Origin: JBGTIS01 sp041745535
Lineage (GTDB): Bacteria; Bacteroidota; Bacteroidia; Cytophagales; Cyclobacteriaceae
Assembly: GCA_041745535.1 (NCBI GenBank)
Contig: JBGTIS010000324.1
Span: 1 to 15,799 of the forward strand
Direction: 5' to 3'
Length of the DNA stretch: 15,799 nucleotides
The translations under genes were made by a program, and so were the position numbers. This document shows positions 14,378 to 15,799 of the stretch, in pieces (positions within the stretch are counted from its first letter, which is position 1; each line of letters starts with the position of its first letter). The notes under the pieces are model-generated. The model was not told the DNA's origin and did no database searches. It was given only the letters and a program-made list of their open reading frames with translations.

Positions 14378-15799
14378 TTAGAAATTAAACTGAATACCAC
14401 CCGTAATAACGCGGGAAGTAGGATAGTTACCGTCGTCGACACCCCGTCCGAAAAGACCTTCACCAGGTACTTCAGGATTGAACCCGGTATATTTTGTAAT
14501 GGTGAAAAGATTTTGTCCGTTCACATACACGCGGAGGCTGGCATCTTCCAGTCCCATTCCCTCAAAAACGCTTTGCGGCAAGGTATAGCCAATCTGCATG
14601 GTTCTTAGGCGGAAATAGTCGCCGTCTTCCAGCCAGGCGTCCTGATTGTACCGCGCGTTGCTTACGCCACCAGTACGGTATACCGCCCTGGGAGTGGTGT
14701 TCGACATGTTTTCAGGCGTCCAGGGTACCAGGTCTTTGGGGTGATTCTGGTTGTCATCGGTGCGTTCGCCCCACCACCTTCCGGTATTGAATAATTTGTT
14801 GCCAGACACGCCGGTGAAAAAAGCGGTGAGATCAAAGCCCATATAAGAAGCGGTGAGATTTAATCCAAATTCCAGGTTTGGAATAGAACTGCCCACAACG
14901 GCACGGTCGTCGTTGTCAATTTTTCCATCGGGCTGACCGGTCAGCTCGCCTTCGGCATTGCGTCCGTTTACATCTTTAAAGCGAACATCGCCAGGTTGGG
15001 CATCCGGTTGGGCACTGTTTCTGATTTCCTCTTCATTCTGGAAAATACCATCCCGCTGGATGAGGAAAAATTCGCCCAACTCCCCACCTACAATGGTTCT
15101 TGTGGAACCCGGTCCGTAAATAGGCCGGTCAAAAGCCAGTGCCAGAATTTTATTTTTAACCGTAGTGGCATTGGCGCTGATGCTGTACTGGAAATCTTTT
15201 TTGGTTTCCTGGAAAGTTACGCCCAACTCAATACCCCGGTTTCGCATTTCACCATTATTTACATAAGGATCGCCGCCATCATTTCCGGAGGTGCCGGGCA
15301 GGGGCACCTGGGCCAAAAGCCCTTTGGTAAGTGTTTCATAATAATCGCCGGTAATCATTAACCGGCTATTAAGCACGGTTAGGTCGAAGCCAATATCGGT
15401 AGAGTATTTGGATTGCCACCGAATATCATCGTTTACCAATTGCTGCTGGGATGCGCCGGGCGTAATGGTCTGGCCGGTGCCAAACACATAATTGGTACTG
15501 GTATTAATTACCGCCAGGTACGGATAAGAAGCAGCAGGTTGTGACAGTAAATCGGTATTGGAATTACCGGTTACTCCGTAACTGGCACGAATCATCAGAT
15601 TATCAACCCAGGAACTGGTATTATCAAAGAAATCCTCATTGCTGATGCGCCATCCTACAGAAGCCGCCGGGAAATTTCCCCACCGGTTGTCCTTCGAGAA
15701 TCGGGAAACACCATCGCGGCGAATGCTGGCAGTCAGATAATAACGGCCCGCGTAATCGTAGGTAACCCGACCCAGAAAAGACCGCAGGGCCTGATTCCA
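14378..15799 (-). CDS. SusC/RagA-family TonB-dependent transporter, C-terminal part (5' end beyond window)
   Basis: The frame is open from the right edge to the TAA at 14378, giving 473 residues, roughly the last half of a protein that is usually about 1000 residues. The N-terminal signal, carboxypeptidase-like domain, TonB box and plug are therefore outside. Visible SusC signatures are SFLGRVTYDYAGRYYLTASI and RRDGVSRFSKDNRWGNFPAA (window residues about 7-46), with ASYGVTGNSN soon after. Toward the end are LFNTGRWWGERT, YFRLRTMQIGYTLP, VYVNGQNLFTITKYTGFNPE and the terminal aromatic GGIQFNF expected for an outer-membrane barrel. It imports oligosaccharides powered by TonB-ExbBD together with the SusD lipoprotein encoded 31 nt downstream. 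No frameshift is seen in the part present. Confidence 0.96.
   Translation of the reverse strand, partial: WNQALRSFLGRVTYDYAGRYYLTASIRRDGVSRFSKDNRWGNFPAASVGWRISNEDFFDNTSSWVDNLMIRASYGVTGNSNTDLLSQPAASYPYLAVINTSTNYVFGTGQTITPGASQQQLVNDDIRWQSKYSTDIGFDLTVLNSRLMITGDYYETLTKGLLAQVPLPGTSGNDGGDPYVNNGEMRNRGIELGVTFQETKKDFQYSISANATTVKNKILALAFDRPIYGPGSTRTIVGGELGEFFLIQRDGIFQNEEEIRNSAQPDAQPGDVRFKDVNGRNAEGELTGQPDGKIDNDDRAVVGSSIPNLEFGLNLTASYMGFDLTAFFTGVSGNKLFNTGRWWGERTDDNQNHPKDLVPWTPENMSNTTPRAVYRTGGVSNARYNQDAWLEDGDYFRLRTMQIGYTLPQSVFEGMGLEDASLRVYVNGQNLFTITKYTGFNPEVPGEGLFGRGVDDGNYPTSRVITGGIQFNF

Noticed and set aside
14347..14463. N-terminal extension of SusD overlapping the end of susC.
   Set aside because: The extra 39 residues have no function in this family, and the ATG at 14346 begins a standard lipoprotein signal peptide.
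1..15799. CRISPR array, rRNA, insertion sequence or toxin-antitoxin pair.
   Set aside because: No regularly spaced direct repeats, no rRNA-like stretches, no transposase motifs or terminal inverted repeats and no small paired genes were seen on either strand.

Overview
This window looks like part of a polysaccharide utilisation locus (PUL) from a Bacteroidota genome, probably a Cytophagales-type environmental bacterium; the order is an inference. The reasons are a SusC/RagA TonB-dependent transporter followed by a SusD/RagB lipoprotein, several short Bacteroidota-type lipoprotein signal peptides, TAnnTTTG-type -7 promoter elements, weak or absent Shine-Dalgarno sites before most starts, and large FG-GAP/ASPIC lipoproteins. 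No RNA genes, insertion sequences or CRISPR arrays were seen.

Layout, right to left, because all but one gene are on the minus strand. At 14378-15799 is the C-terminal part of a SusC transporter, cut by the right edge. It is followed after 31 nt by its SusD partner (12772-14346), and 19 nt beyond that by a clear intrinsic terminator (12718-12752). A lone plus-strand gene (11181-12635) then encodes an M48 zinc-protease lipoprotein, convergent with susD. It is divergent from a three-gene carbohydrase operon: a 956-residue multidomain GH43 protein (8063-10933), a secreted Asp-box six-bladed-propeller (sialidase-fold) enzyme (6915-8033) and a compact GH43 enzyme (5904-6908), with gaps of 29 and 6 nt. 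After 250 nt with a possible promoter come two large tandem paralogous FG-GAP/VCBS lipoproteins with ASPIC/UnbV domains (1976-5653 and 1-1964, the latter cut by the left edge), only 11 nt apart.

Inferred joint function: SusC/SusD bind and import oligosaccharides released outside or in the periplasm, and the two GH43 proteins plus the propeller enzyme trim a furanose-rich polymer, arabinan or an arabinose-decorated polysaccharide being the best guess. The FG-GAP lipoproteins could be surface glycan-binding or scaffolding components. No SusR, hybrid two-component or sigma/anti-sigma regulator lies in the window, so the locus continues outside it or is regulated in trans. The most unusual object is the large GH43 protein, where two domains appear to be inserted inside other domains (a jelly-roll within the catalytic propeller and a discoidin-like segment within a C-terminal LamG-like repeat).

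Several starts were moved downstream of the longest open frame because signal peptides, ribosome-binding sites or promoters favour the internal ATG (positions 5653, 10933, 11181, 14346).
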